Assembly: GCA_040216885.1 (NCBI GenBank)
Contig: JAVJOG010000025.1
Coordinates: 46,274 to 110,273, forward strand
Direction: 5' to 3'
DNA from: Parvibaculum sp040216885
GTDB taxonomy: Bacteria > Pseudomonadota > Alphaproteobacteria > Parvibaculales > Parvibaculaceae
Length of the DNA stretch: 64,000 nt
The notes beneath the pieces were generated by a model. The model saw only the letters and a program-made list of their open reading frames with translations, was not told the DNA's origin and searched no databases. Each line of letters begins with the position of its first letter. Position 1 is the stretch's first letter. Below, piece by piece: positions 25,437 to 33,176 of this stretch. A program made the position numbers and the translations under genes.

Positions 25437-25772
25437 ATGTCTTCACGCGAAGATGTGCTGGTCATTCGCCGGCTGAATGACGATCTGAGACGACAAGGCC
25501 GGGACGGCAGGGTGCTGATCACGCAAGGAGTCCTCGCCCTGCCTGAAGACCTCGTCCGGAAGGTGTTCACGGCGGTCGAGGCGTTCGATACGTTCACGCC
25601 GGACAATGACCCGCATGGTGAGCACGATTTCGGGTCGGTGAAGGTCGACGGTACGCTCGTCTTCTGGAAGATCGACTATTACGACCGGACGATGGAGGCA
25701 GGCTCGCCCGATCCGAGCGACCCCGACGTCACGACCCGCGTCCTCACCATCATGCTTGCCGAGGAATATTGA
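25437..25772 (+). CDS. DUF3768 family protein
   Basis: 111 residues from ATG 25437 (AGAAGGAA upstream). The DUF3768 signature is unmistakable: IRRLNDDLRRQGRDGRVLIT, FTPDNDPHGEHDFGSV, LVFWKIDYYDRTME and SPDPSDPDVTTRVLTIMLA. The family is frequent on alphaproteobacterial plasmids and islands and has no assigned function. It closes the XRE/RuvC-like operon and is followed by a terminator. Confidence 0.92.
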   Translation: MSSREDVLVIRRLNDDLRRQGRDGRVLITQGVLALPEDLVRKVFTAVEAFDTFTPDNDPHGEHDFGSVKVDGTLVFWKIDYYDRTMEAGSPDPSDPDVTTRVLTIMLAEEY

Positions 25773-25788
25773 CCCTCCGCAGAAGCAA

Positions 25789-25817
25789 ACACCCCGCCAA
25801 CCGGCGGGGTGTTCTTT
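25789..25817. terminator. Terminator between convergent genes
   Basis: Perfect 10-bp stem ACACCCCGCC / GGCGGGGTGT, loop AACC, followed by TCTTTGTT. It ends the DUF3768 operon and lies just before the end of the opposing lipoprotein gene. Confidence 0.92.
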
Positions 25818-25821
25818 GTTC

Positions 25822-26262
25822 CTAGTTGGTCTCCTTGCGCGGCGAATAGACCGTGTCCTTGCCTGCGGGCGCTGTCGGGAGCGGCCGATTGGCGCTCGAT
25901 TTGGTTTCCACATAGGCGAGTGAGGAGCCGCCCATGCCAAAGGTGATGAATACGCCCCAGCGGCCATCGTCGAATGCAAGAAGCTGCGCCGGCGCCTGCA
26001 TGTGTTTGCCGTCGCCGTAGAGGACCATGTATTTGGAGCAGGTCTCCCTCGTCATACCCCAGATGATTTTAGCCGGTGTCTTGGTGGTCGTTGCCGCCCG
26101 CGCCTCGCTCAGCGCCTTGAGGACGTTCTCGTCTGGTGGCCGTTTCGGACAGCTTTCCGCCGCCGACGCGCTCGGGCTGTCGCAAGCGCCGGCGATGCCC
26201 GTAAACGCCACAAGCAAGGCAATCCGGAATGCTTTGAAGTTCAGACGTCCTTGGTCCGGCAT
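25822..26262 (-). CDS. Putative small lipoprotein or secreted protein
   Basis: 146 residues from ATG 26262. The N-terminus RLNFKAFRIALLVAFTGIAGAC has a basic start, hydrophobic core and a cysteine in a lipobox-like setting, followed by a Ser/Ala-rich linker. The mature part contains CPKRPPDENVLKALSEARAA and ITFGMGGSSLAYVETKSSA; no known domain. It is the last of three envelope-type genes on this strand (25.8-27.4 kb), possibly relatives of entry-exclusion or conjugation envelope genes, which is a guess from context. Confidence 0.7.
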   Translation of the reverse strand: MPDQGRLNFKAFRIALLVAFTGIAGACDSPSASAAESCPKRPPDENVLKALSEARAATTTKTPAKIIWGMTRETCSKYMVLYGDGKHMQAPAQLLAFDDGRWGVFITFGMGGSSLAYVETKSSANRPLPTAPAGKDTVYSPRKETN

Positions 26263-26302
26263 GGCGATATCGCTCCGTTGAATTGGGAAAGCTTCTCCCG
26301 GC

Positions 26303-26563
26303 TCATGCGGAAGAGCCGTCGCCTGGCGGTGGTGTGGCGCGGCTCGCCTGCACCAGACCAGCAACCAGAAATGCGATCCCCACCAGGAAGGCCAGAGCCC
26401 CGAGACCGGCGACCCATCCGGCAAGGACATACGTCTGATCGACCTTGCCGAAGAAGGCATTCATCGTCGCCATCGGGCGCTCCGTCCGGTACTGCACACC
26501 CCAGACAACGGAACCGGCGGAAATCAGGAGAAGCGGCAGCGCCACTTTCAGCATCGTGTTCAT
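26303..26563 (-). CDS. Small two-helix membrane protein
   Basis: 86 residues. Two membrane segments (about residues 4-22 and 46-68) and a short Pro/Gly/Ser-rich tail. No family recognised. Same-strand neighbours are two putative lipoproteins 40-50 bases away, so a joint envelope operon is likely. Confidence 0.7.
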   Translation of the reverse strand: MNTMLKVALPLLLISAGSVVWGVQYRTERPMATMNAFFGKVDQTYVLAGWVAGLGALAFLVGIAFLVAGLVQASRATPPPGDGSSA

Positions 26564-26612
26564 GCGGGAGTCTCGTCTTGTTGCCGATTGCTCACTTCAA
26601 GCGGATGTTCTT

Positions 26613-27350
26613 CTAAGCCTTGCTCGCGGCGGGAACGTTGCCGAGCAGGCGGTCCGCCCAGGCATCGCCCGCGATCCGGGCGATTTCGCCTTCGGGAGGA
26701 GCGCTCCCGGCGACCTCCACCTTGACGTTCATGCGCTCCGTCCAGGTGATGCTGTTCGTCTTGCAGGAGAAGGCAGAGAGGTCGGCAACCCGCGTGTTGT
26801 TGGCCCGCTCGAACGACCACATGTTCTTGTTGAAGTTGATCCCCTGATCGGCGGCAAAGAGGACGAGATCGGCCTTGGTCGCCTTGCAGATCGAGCCGTA
26901 GAACGCCGACTGCTCCTGGGCGGTCATAAGGCCGGCGACAGGTTGTCTTCCCGTCTTGCTGAGCGCCTCGGCGGTTGCGTTCGGCGAGAGCACATCGAAG
27001 CGGCCGGTCGCGAGCAGCCGTTCCGTCAGCCGTATCTCACGGCCGCCATTCTGCCAGACCGCAATCCGACGAACCTCCGGTGTGAGGGGCGTCGTGGCCC
27101 CGCCCGTGTCGAACGCCACTTGGGCGGTGCCACCCGTGGTTGTCTGGAAGGTCTTGTATCCCTGGAAGCCGCTAACGGCTGCCATCCCGACGGTCATGGG
27201 GATCAACGCTGCCGCGCATCCGCTGAGAAGGAGGCCAGTTGCAGCCGCGATCACAAGAGAGGGAAGCGGCCTTCCCCTTGTCCGGTATTCTTCAGCTTCA
27301 CCGGCCCGAACTGTGTCGGAATCCCCACAGGTGCCCACCCATCCACGCAT
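26613..27350 (-). CDS. Putative lipoprotein, 5' end uncertain
   Basis: The mature part follows a clear lipoprotein signal SLVIAAATGLLLSGC. After it come a Gly-rich stretch and a domain with ATPLTPEVRRIAVWQNGG-like and GRFDVLSPNATAEAL segments, reminiscent of lipoproteins that report a list of names and values; no named family. The signal is preceded by about 22 unusual residues before the nearest ATG (27350), and the frame runs on into the 25-bp recombination site at 27365-27389. The native start and promoter may therefore have been replaced when the neighbouring element inserted. First gene of the three-gene envelope group. Confidence 0.65.
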   Translation of the reverse strand: MRGWVGTCGDSDTVRAGEAEEYRTRGRPLPSLVIAAATGLLLSGCAAALIPMTVGMAAVSGFQGYKTFQTTTGGTAQVAFDTGGATTPLTPEVRRIAVWQNGGREIRLTERLLATGRFDVLSPNATAEALSKTGRQPVAGLMTAQEQSAFYGSICKATKADLVLFAADQGINFNKNMWSFERANNTRVADLSAFSCKTNSITWTERMNVKVEVAGSAPPEGEIARIAGDAWADRLLGNVPAASKA

Positions 27351-27364
27351 CGAAATCCCCCCGC

Positions 27365-27389
27365 TGAACAGAATGAGCAATTCTGTTCA
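27365..27389 (+). repeat. 25-bp recombination-site-like sequence, left copy
   Basis: TGAACAGAAT-GAGCA-ATTCTGTTCA: two perfect 10-bp inverted arms around a 5-base spacer. The exact reverse complement lies at 32802-32826. Architecture (arms plus short asymmetric spacer) is that of a tyrosine recombinase core site such as lox or dif. Confidence 0.8.
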
Positions 27390-27757
27390 ACGGGAACGCC
27401 GACTCGCCAGGTCCGAGCACTCTTAAACGCAAGACGCGACGGTAGTCGGCATTTACTAGGTTGGGTAGGGAAATCCCAGTCAGAGATTCCGATACACGAT
27501 GTTGCCAGACTGGACCAACGAGGTTGGTCATACCGCGGTGACGGGCAAATCATATGTATTGTGGTAAGCTATTCTTTGCGATTCCCAAGGGGGTTGAACG
27601 TTAAACTCGTGGACGGAGGCACCGTTCTTACTCGTTTCTGTGAGTATAGAGAGTTTCCGAGTTTCCCGGTTGCAAGTGTCGTGGCAAGACGGTTGGATCG
27701 CCTAGAGCCGACGAAAAAGCAATAAGGTCGAATCAGAACTCAGAGATAATAGAAGCT
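27390..27757. other. 368 bases without a convincing gene
   Basis: Leader region between the left site and the first gene of the plus-strand operon. One frame (about 27540-27725) stays open with plausible amino-acid content (…LVDGGTVLTRFCEYREFPSF…) but has no credible start, so it may be a gene remnant. The promoter of the operon should lie here; none is clear enough to mark. Confidence 0.4.
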
Positions 27758-28525
27758 ATGAAGAATCAATACTTCGGAGATCAGACCGATTACATCAAAT
27801 ACGGTATTCTCCGATCATTTTCCAAGTTTGGAGCGAAGCTAGGTATACACTGGACGTTAACAGACGACGACGGTTCGTCTGATGGTTCTCGAACACGCTA
27901 TTTGAAATCAGCAAAAGAGTGGCGTCGATATGATCCGGAAATCTTTGACATTCTCGTCGAGCGACTCGACGTCGGAGAACGAAGACTCGATCTGGTCGAT
28001 GAACTGAACTTCATCCCAAATGCAGTTCATTGCTTCGACAAATGGGGGAGCAACGCAAGTGCGAGGATGCATAGCATTGAAAGTCTCCTAGACCGTCTGC
28101 CGACGGGATCACTTGTGTTTCTCGACCCAGACAATGGTCTTGAAGTTAGTTCCGCGCGGAAAGAAAGCCGAAACGCGTCAAAGTATGTTTTCTTCGACGA
28201 ACTATCCATGTTTTGGGCATCAGGCCATTCGTTGCTTATTTATCAGCACTACCCGCGTGTGCAGCGAATTCCTTATGTCCTGGAACAATTGAATCGGCTG
28301 AAAGTAGCATTACCGCATATGCGGGAAGCGGCCCTCTTAACTAGTCACGTCGCCTTTCTGGCATGCATTCAGAGCGAGCATTCTCATATCGTTGAACCGG
28401 CGATCGATAATATCGTAGAGCACTGGGCACCTCATGTAGGTGCTGTGCAGGTAGATGGAACAATCAAGCCGGCATCTACCCGAGCCAATGTGCTCATCTC
28501 TCCTCAGCAAGAGCTGTCGTTATGA
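27758..28525 (+). CDS. Conserved protein of unknown function (KNQYFGDQTDY family)
   Basis: 255 residues. The N-terminus MKNQYFGDQTDYIKYGILR and the central LVFLDPDNGLEVSSARKESR with FFDELSMFWASGHSLLIYQHY are signatures of a widespread uncharacterised family that I recognise only by pattern. The Asp-rich DPDNG loop followed by a hydrophobic strand suggests an enzyme, possibly nucleotide- or metal-dependent. First gene of an operon in which each gene overlaps the next by four bases (ATGA), so its role is probably tied to the P450 and NUDIX proteins. Confidence 0.7.
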   Translation: MKNQYFGDQTDYIKYGILRSFSKFGAKLGIHWTLTDDDGSSDGSRTRYLKSAKEWRRYDPEIFDILVERLDVGERRLDLVDELNFIPNAVHCFDKWGSNASARMHSIESLLDRLPTGSLVFLDPDNGLEVSSARKESRNASKYVFFDELSMFWASGHSLLIYQHYPRVQRIPYVLEQLNRLKVALPHMREAALLTSHVAFLACIQSEHSHIVEPAIDNIVEHWAPHVGAVQVDGTIKPASTRANVLISPQQELSL

Positions 28526-29595
28526 GCAAGTTCACAGAGGAGAGGATACTGGAAGATCGGTTCGCCGTTTACAGTCAACAAAGACCATGGTCCAAGCGAG
28601 ATGATAGAGACGAGATATGGTTCTTCGAACCATCAGATTGCAGGGGATTGCTCGAGTCTGACGCTTTATCTTCACATCGCACAGGCTTAGCTGATCGCGT
28701 TGAACAGATGGGCTTTCCATCCCTTGGTCGGTTTTTCCGTCAGTGGCTTATGTATACCGACGGAGATGAACATCGCCATTTCAGAAACGCCGTGGTCCGT
28801 GCCCTCAAAAGAGAGGATGCCGAAACAGAAGTTGAAAAAGTAGAATTTGCGGCCACGTCAGAATTCGAGTTGATCAAAGATTTTTGTGAGCCATACGTTT
28901 GGCGCGTATTGCCAAGAATCTTGGGGCTCAGTCGCGAAGAAAGTAAATTTTGGCAACCACGTATTGCCATACTCGTTGCGTTACCTGGTATGGAAAACGC
29001 TGGGCACGCGGAAGCGAACGCCGCGGAGACGAGTCTTTTAGAAATACAGAATTATTTGAGATCAACTCCCTGCCTCCTTTTGTCCAATTTAAAGCAAGAA
29101 ATTGGCGAGATTTCCGACGAGGTGGTGCTGTTCAATCTTGTAATAAACGTGATTGGAGATGGCATACACCCAACAATCGCTGCCTTAGGATCGGAGATTT
29201 ATATTAGGATGCGGTCGGATTTCAAAGCCGACATCCTTCCAAATGAGCTAGCATTTCATCAACAAGCACCTTTTCAATTCGCAGCTCGGGTAGCTAGTTG
29301 TCAGACGAATTGGAAAGATGTCCGGATTGAGGTCGGGCAACGTGTGGTGGCGTGCATAGGTGCGGCAAACCAGATTCAGGCGACTGACTCTCCGAGCAGT
29401 CTGCCGATGACCTTTGGTCATGGTCGGCATGCATGCATTGGACGAAGTTATGCCGACAGATGTATTCGCTCTGGCTATCAAGTGTTTTTAGAAGCTACAA
29501 ACGGAAACGCACAACTTGTTGGCGAGCCGCGCTGGAAGCGCTCTCTCGGATACAGGATGATAGAAGAACAACTAGTTCGGGTAGTCGGCATATGA
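28522..29595 (+). CDS. Cytochrome P450, aberrant
   Basis: 357 residues, slightly short for the family. The heme loop FGHGRHACIG is intact, with the cysteine ligand at residue 305, so heme binding is likely. Two usual signatures are altered. The K-helix ExxR reads ELAF, although the following PFQFAARVA segment fits the usual position. The I-helix reads VIGDGIHPT in place of the A-G-x-D/E-T-T oxygen-activation motif. Altered motifs occur in P450s with unusual chemistry. Overlaps with genes on both sides (ATGA) place it firmly in this nucleotide-gene operon. No ferredoxin or reductase lies nearby. The substrate is unknown; a nucleoside or nucleotide is only a context guess. Confidence 0.8.
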   Translation: MSKFTEERILEDRFAVYSQQRPWSKRDDRDEIWFFEPSDCRGLLESDALSSHRTGLADRVEQMGFPSLGRFFRQWLMYTDGDEHRHFRNAVVRALKREDAETEVEKVEFAATSEFELIKDFCEPYVWRVLPRILGLSREESKFWQPRIAILVALPGMENAGHAEANAAETSLLEIQNYLRSTPCLLLSNLKQEIGEISDEVVLFNLVINVIGDGIHPTIAALGSEIYIRMRSDFKADILPNELAFHQQAPFQFAARVASCQTNWKDVRIEVGQRVVACIGAANQIQATDSPSSLPMTFGHGRHACIGRSYADRCIRSGYQVFLEATNGNAQLVGEPRWKRSLGYRMIEEQLVRVVGI

Positions 29596-30248
29596 GTGGC
29601 GGAGTTCAACGAAAAATATTCAGTGAGCGTACTACGCAGAATCCAACTTCTGCGTCGGAACTTGCGAATATACCGTACACACTGATTGCATGCGTCAATC
29701 AATACGATGAACTTTTGATGGTTCAGCGGACAAAGGCTCCGTTCGAAGGGTGTTGGAACTTTATCGGAGGGAAAATAGAAGCAGGTGAATCTCCCTCTTC
29801 CGCCGCAATTCGAGAGCTAAATGAGGAGGCGGGTCGAGCTACAACCCTTCGCAGAAGGGTGCAATTTCGAGGCATTGCTCTATGGCCAATCGCGGGTATG
29901 CAATTTCACTATCTGGGGATGTATCTGTTTCTTTACAGGTGTAAGACAAACGAAGCTGAAACGCGTCAACTCGCGATGTTAGATGAGGGCGTCACAGCAT
30001 GGCTTCACTTAGACTTACTCCGTGATGGCTCCTCACTTAAATTGGTGCCTAATTTTGATCTGTTGTTACCCTACCTTTTAGATTCACGAAAGAATCCATG
30101 CATTGTTTGCCACGAAGTGACAGATACGGGCGTCAAACTTATTTGGAATGCGGTTATTCCGAATGCAAACCGAAACATAGCAACCTCACCACATTCCAGT
30201 AAATTCTTGAACGTTGACGATCTTAGCGGCTTTCATAACGCTCGATAA
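29592..30248 (+). CDS. NUDIX hydrolase
   Basis: 218 residues from ATG 29592, overlapping the P450 stop. The NUDIX box is complete: G-x5-E-x7-R-E-L-x-E-E-x-G in GGKIEAGESPSSAAIRELNE EAG. The strand before it (LIACVNQYDELLMVQRTKAPFEGCWNFIGG) is of the dNTP/8-oxo-dGTP diphosphatase type. The enzyme should hydrolyse a nucleoside diphosphate linked to another group X. A C-terminal extension of about 60 residues contains CIVCHE, a single Cys pair. The end overlaps the end of the opposing purZ-like gene by 26 bases, so the two operons converge. Confidence 0.88.
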   Translation: MSGGVQRKIFSERTTQNPTSASELANIPYTLIACVNQYDELLMVQRTKAPFEGCWNFIGGKIEAGESPSSAAIRELNEEAGRATTLRRRVQFRGIALWPIAGMQFHYLGMYLFLYRCKTNEAETRQLAMLDEGVTAWLHLDLLRDGSSLKLVPNFDLLLPYLLDSRKNPCIVCHEVTDTGVKLIWNAVIPNANRNIATSPHSSKFLNVDDLSGFHNAR

Positions 30249-31245
30249 CACTTGAAGTACTAGCACCGGTTCCAATCAGTCTTACCGGAACTTGAACCTC
30301 CTGTTCCACATAGTCGACGAAGTCTTTAACTTTCTGCGGTAACCCATCAAAATCTTTGCAATCAATAGCACCAGCGTCGATGTAATCGACGAAAGTAAGT
30401 GCCAGCTCGGTAGCCGACGTCAGCTGGGCCGCCCTACGAACCAAGTTGGAATCAAACCGACCTACTCGCCTCACTTTCTGGGTAACTGTTGTAAGTTCAA
30501 CAAGTGGAACTGGGTAGCCCGACTCTTCGGTAACATCTTGCCAAGTAATCTCGTCTCGCAATGGACCAGATGTGCCGGCTACACGTATCGGATAGCTGCG
30601 GACAACCATCACAACTTTAGAAACCTGGATTGGCCCTAGTCCAGCTTCACCACATAAGCTTCCTGCGGTGACATCGCGACTGGTCACATAAGGATACTGC
30701 CCATGGTGCAAGCTCAACCCAACGCCCTGTGTCCCTTCAAGCAAAATCTCTTCCCGCCTCTCCAACGCCGAGTGCAGCAGCGTCGATACATCGTCAATGT
30801 AGGGGGCTAGAGATTTAACATCACGCGCCAACAACACATCCTCTTCGCGGAGAACTTTTGAAGCAACCGCCGCCCCCACACCTTTGCCAGTAGAACCTAT
30901 CCGCGATACCAAGCTCTCTTCCGAACCAAAATACTTGTCCAATATCACAACCGCTTGTGGGTCAATGAACAGTCGTTCCTTCGAGACTTTGTTTGAAGCG
31001 ATCTCTTCAAGAAGGATTCCTAGATCAATAATTGCGCCGGCGCCCAGATACAATTTCACGCCTGGCACTACTACGGCACAGGGCAGATGCCGCAATACAA
31101 TAGTCCCATTTTCACTTTTCACCGTGTGCCCGGCATTCGGCCCCCCGGTTCGCACTGAATGATTAAATTTCGGCGCAAGATGCGCAGCTATCTTGCCTTT
31201 TCCTTCACTCCCATACTGACCGCCGACAATAACCGTGATTGGCAT
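30223..31245 (-). CDS. PurZ-like adenylosuccinate synthetase paralogue
   Basis: 340 residues, about 90 shorter than housekeeping PurA. The fold is clear: GGQYGSEGKGKIAAHLAP, RTGGPNAGHTV with the catalytic His, STGKGVGAA, LEGTQGVGLSLHHGQYPYVTS and TTVTQKVRRVGRFD. In PurA the P-loop reads GDEGKGK and its Asp is the catalytic base; here it is Ser (GSEGKGK). Short length plus loss of this Asp are hallmarks of PurZ, the phage and archaeal enzyme that joins Asp to dGMP on the way to 2-aminoadenine nucleotides. GTP- or ATP-dependent ligation of Asp to a purine nucleotide is a fair inference; the exact substrate is not. It is preceded by a P-loop kinase gene. Confidence 0.8.
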   Translation of the reverse strand: MPITVIVGGQYGSEGKGKIAAHLAPKFNHSVRTGGPNAGHTVKSENGTIVLRHLPCAVVVPGVKLYLGAGAIIDLGILLEEIASNKVSKERLFIDPQAVVILDKYFGSEESLVSRIGSTGKGVGAAVASKVLREEDVLLARDVKSLAPYIDDVSTLLHSALERREEILLEGTQGVGLSLHHGQYPYVTSRDVTAGSLCGEAGLGPIQVSKVVMVVRSYPIRVAGTSGPLRDEITWQDVTEESGYPVPLVELTTVTQKVRRVGRFDSNLVRRAAQLTSATELALTFVDYIDAGAIDCKDFDGLPQKVKDFVDYVEQEVQVPVRLIGTGASTSSVIERYESR

Positions 31246-31292
31246 TCTAATTTCCTCGGCAAAGCCATCAACATTTCAAGTTTCTCTATTAC

Positions 31293-31805
31293 TCAATTGG
31301 CTTCCAAATGATCTAAGAAGCTGACAAGTTGGCGAGCCCGAAATTCTAAATGGTTGCAGTTCACGAGGGTGAAAGAACACTCGTCAATCAGGGCCGGAAT
31401 ATCCGCTTCCACCTGATGGGTGTCCCGCATTTGCAATGACTCCCCGCGACCACTATCAATCATCCGCTTATTACGCAGAGCGTAGGAGGCTGTCACCGCA
31501 ACCAAAACTACGCGGGCGCCGTACTCCTTTTGAAGTTTCTGCCAATGGTCAACTGGACGAATTGCATCAATTACGTTGACACAATTCGGATCGATCTGAT
31601 CGAACAACGCTTGGCAAAAGACAGCGGCACCTGCTCCTGTGGACAAATACGTGCCCATTGATTGCAAGCTGTCTATATTCCCGCTAGCACCCAGATCCCG
31701 AACAATGTCACGGGTTCGTACCCACTTGTATCCAAACCTAGATTGCAAATGGTTCGCGATCGTGCTCTTGCCAGCAGCCGGCATTCCAACCAACGCTACT
31801 ATCAT
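31293..31805 (-). CDS. P-loop nucleotide kinase-like protein
   Basis: 170 residues from ATG 31805; the frame continues upstream, but the family start is MIVALVGMPAAGKST with the Walker A loop at once. WVRTRDIVRDLGASG and the lid-like RNKRMIDSGRGESLQMRD resemble dephospho-CoA kinase and the short (d)NMP kinases of phage and island nucleotide pathways. It ends 47 bases before the purZ-like gene on the same strand. Phosphorylation of the nucleotide made by the PurZ-like enzyme is the obvious idea, based on context only. Confidence 0.75.
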   Translation of the reverse strand: MIVALVGMPAAGKSTIANHLQSRFGYKWVRTRDIVRDLGASGNIDSLQSMGTYLSTGAGAAVFCQALFDQIDPNCVNVIDAIRPVDHWQKLQKEYGARVVLVAVTASYALRNKRMIDSGRGESLQMRDTHQVEADIPALIDECSFTLVNCNHLEFRARQLVSFLDHLEAN

Positions 31806-32163
31806 ATTTGCCAAAGGACGCCTCCGGCTCCAGATGGTTAGCTCGTTGAACAGATGACATAAAAACACGCTTACAGAAATGACAACTAGGCTTGCGTCCG
31901 GAATGCCATCAATTGGAACGCAGGGTTCAGGAGTTTGGTTTCAATTGAGAATTCTTTGAGAACTTCAGCAGGACTTCCATTTTCCAGTCAAGTGATTTAG
32001 AGACATCAATACCGTATACTGAATATCTCGCCCCTGCATAGCGCTTTGTAGCTTCGTCCCGCGTATGCTGTAGAGAAAAACTTTGATCCAATTCAATGTG
32101 ATGGCTGCCTTCTCTCTCTGAGCATCGACGCTTGATACAGATTTTCTGTACTTTTCCAAACTT
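31806..32163. other. Intergenic 358 bases, no convincing gene
   Basis: Between the kinase gene and the recombinase end. A minus-strand frame is open over part of it but overlaps the recombinase and has no start of its own. Likely holds the kinase-purZ promoter; no clear -35/-10 pair seen. Confidence 0.4.
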
Positions 32164-32736
32164 CTAAAGCCACATTTTCGAGGCCAAGGTGCGCTCTTCA
32201 TCTCCAACAGCGTCGGCGTAAATCGCAGTAGTTGAAATGCGGGAGTGCCCCATCCACTTTTGCACGACGTTGAGAGGCACACTTTTCTGAGTGGCGCCAA
32301 TCCCGAAGGTGTGTCGAAGCGCCTTAGGCATTGATTGACTCGGGCTAGCTCCGATCATTCGCATGATCTGTTTCACCTGCATCCACGCAGTTGTTCGCCC
32401 CCAGGGCCATAAACGCTCGGTCCGGCGCTCCGAATCTAATTGAGCATCATAAAGGCTGTGGATTGCTTCAAGTCGTGCCAGGAAGTACGTCGGCACGGGC
32501 ACAGCGCGAAAGACGCCGCGCCGGCGTTTTTTCAGACTTTCAATTATGATAAGCCCAGCCCCGGTATCGATATGCTCCGGTGTTAACGCGAGAATTTCTG
32601 ATATGCGTGCGCCCGTATAGACGAGCGCCAGACAAAAAGTCTCGGCTTCCGGCCTCAACCGGTGCGCGGCTTCAATGAATGCCTCGCGTTCAGTAAATGT
32701 AAGATACTTCCTTCGCCCTGTTTTGTCGTAAATCAT
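32164..32736 (-). CDS. Short tyrosine recombinase (FimB/FimE-sized)
   Basis: 190 residues from ATG 32736 (a TTG at 32766 is possible). All catalytic residues are present: Arg in YTGARISEIL, the beta-hairpin Lys in LKKRRRG, H-x-x-R in ALRHTFG, KWMGHSRI, and the nucleophile in TAIYADA. The N-terminal core-binding domain of ordinary integrases is missing. This length and layout match invertases such as FimB and FimE as well as some XerC-like proteins. It lies 66 bases inside the right 25-bp site, the usual arrangement for a recombinase acting on its own flanking sites. Confidence 0.88.
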   Translation of the reverse strand: MIYDKTGRRKYLTFTEREAFIEAAHRLRPEAETFCLALVYTGARISEILALTPEHIDTGAGLIIIESLKKRRRGVFRAVPVPTYFLARLEAIHSLYDAQLDSERRTERLWPWGRTTAWMQVKQIMRMIGASPSQSMPKALRHTFGIGATQKSVPLNVVQKWMGHSRISTTAIYADAVGDEERTLASKMWL

Positions 32737-32801
32737 GATTTTGAGGCAACCTTCTGAACGCAACAAAACGCAAGAAAGAGGTTGACCTGATTACTATTAA
32801 G

Positions 32802-32826
32802 TGAACAGAATTGCTCATTCTGTTCA
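32802..32826 (-). repeat. 25-bp recombination-site-like sequence, right copy
   Basis: TGAACAGAAT-TGCTC-ATTCTGTTCA on the plus strand, the exact reverse complement of 27365-27389. It lies in the promoter region of the tyrosine recombinase, so occupancy could also regulate that gene. Confidence 0.8.
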
Positions 32827-33176
32827 ATCTATTCTATATCAATACTGCCGGACTGCCGCTGGGGTGCCTCATGCCAGCAGATTCCGGGCGTCGGCTTTGC
32901 GCCAATAAGATACGTTGGCCGCCTTGGGGCGGACGCGACCGTCGACTAGTCGCTATCGCAAATTTGAGTCCGGACCGGTAGGATAGCCCTCTCGAAACCG
33001 GCTGTTTGGTAATGTCCAGTAGGAGCTGGTTATCGTGATTTATTGCGCCAAGGGATTTCGGCTGCGCCAGTGCTTTGACTTCAAGCCTGTTTTTGCGGGA
33101 AGTTCGGACGGGTCAGTACATCTCCAAGGGGCTTAGCTCCCTTTCCGCAGCCAACGGAATTCGCTCATCGCGTGGG
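32827..33176. other. 350 bases without a recognisable gene
   Basis: Between the right 25-bp site and the end of the HEPN-like gene. I see no gene, tRNA or clear repeat. G+C rises again here compared with the enclosed segment, which fits an element border at the 25-bp site. Confidence 0.4.

Larger units (their letters stand above)
27365..32826. mobile_element. 5.5 kb recombinase-bounded segment with nucleotide-metabolism genes
   Basis: The segment is bounded by two copies of one 25-bp site in inverted orientation, and a 190-residue tyrosine recombinase lies next to the right copy. Inside are two convergent operons (three genes on plus; two on minus plus the recombinase), all visibly A+T-richer than the flanking backbone. 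It may be an insertion unit or an invertible block. Confidence 0.65.

Noticed and set aside
26445..27725. A 426-codon plus-strand frame opposite the lipoprotein genes and the left 25-bp site
   Set aside because: The opposite strand has clear lipoprotein signals and membrane helices. Only its last part (27540-27725) looks gene-like and that has no start.
30223..31245. Housekeeping purA
   Set aside because: Too short by about 90 residues, Ser in place of the catalytic Asp, and embedded in an A+T-rich mobile segment.
31965..32300. A 111-codon minus-strand frame beside the tyrosine recombinase
   Set aside because: Its first half overlaps the recombinase in another frame and the remainder has neither start nor family features.
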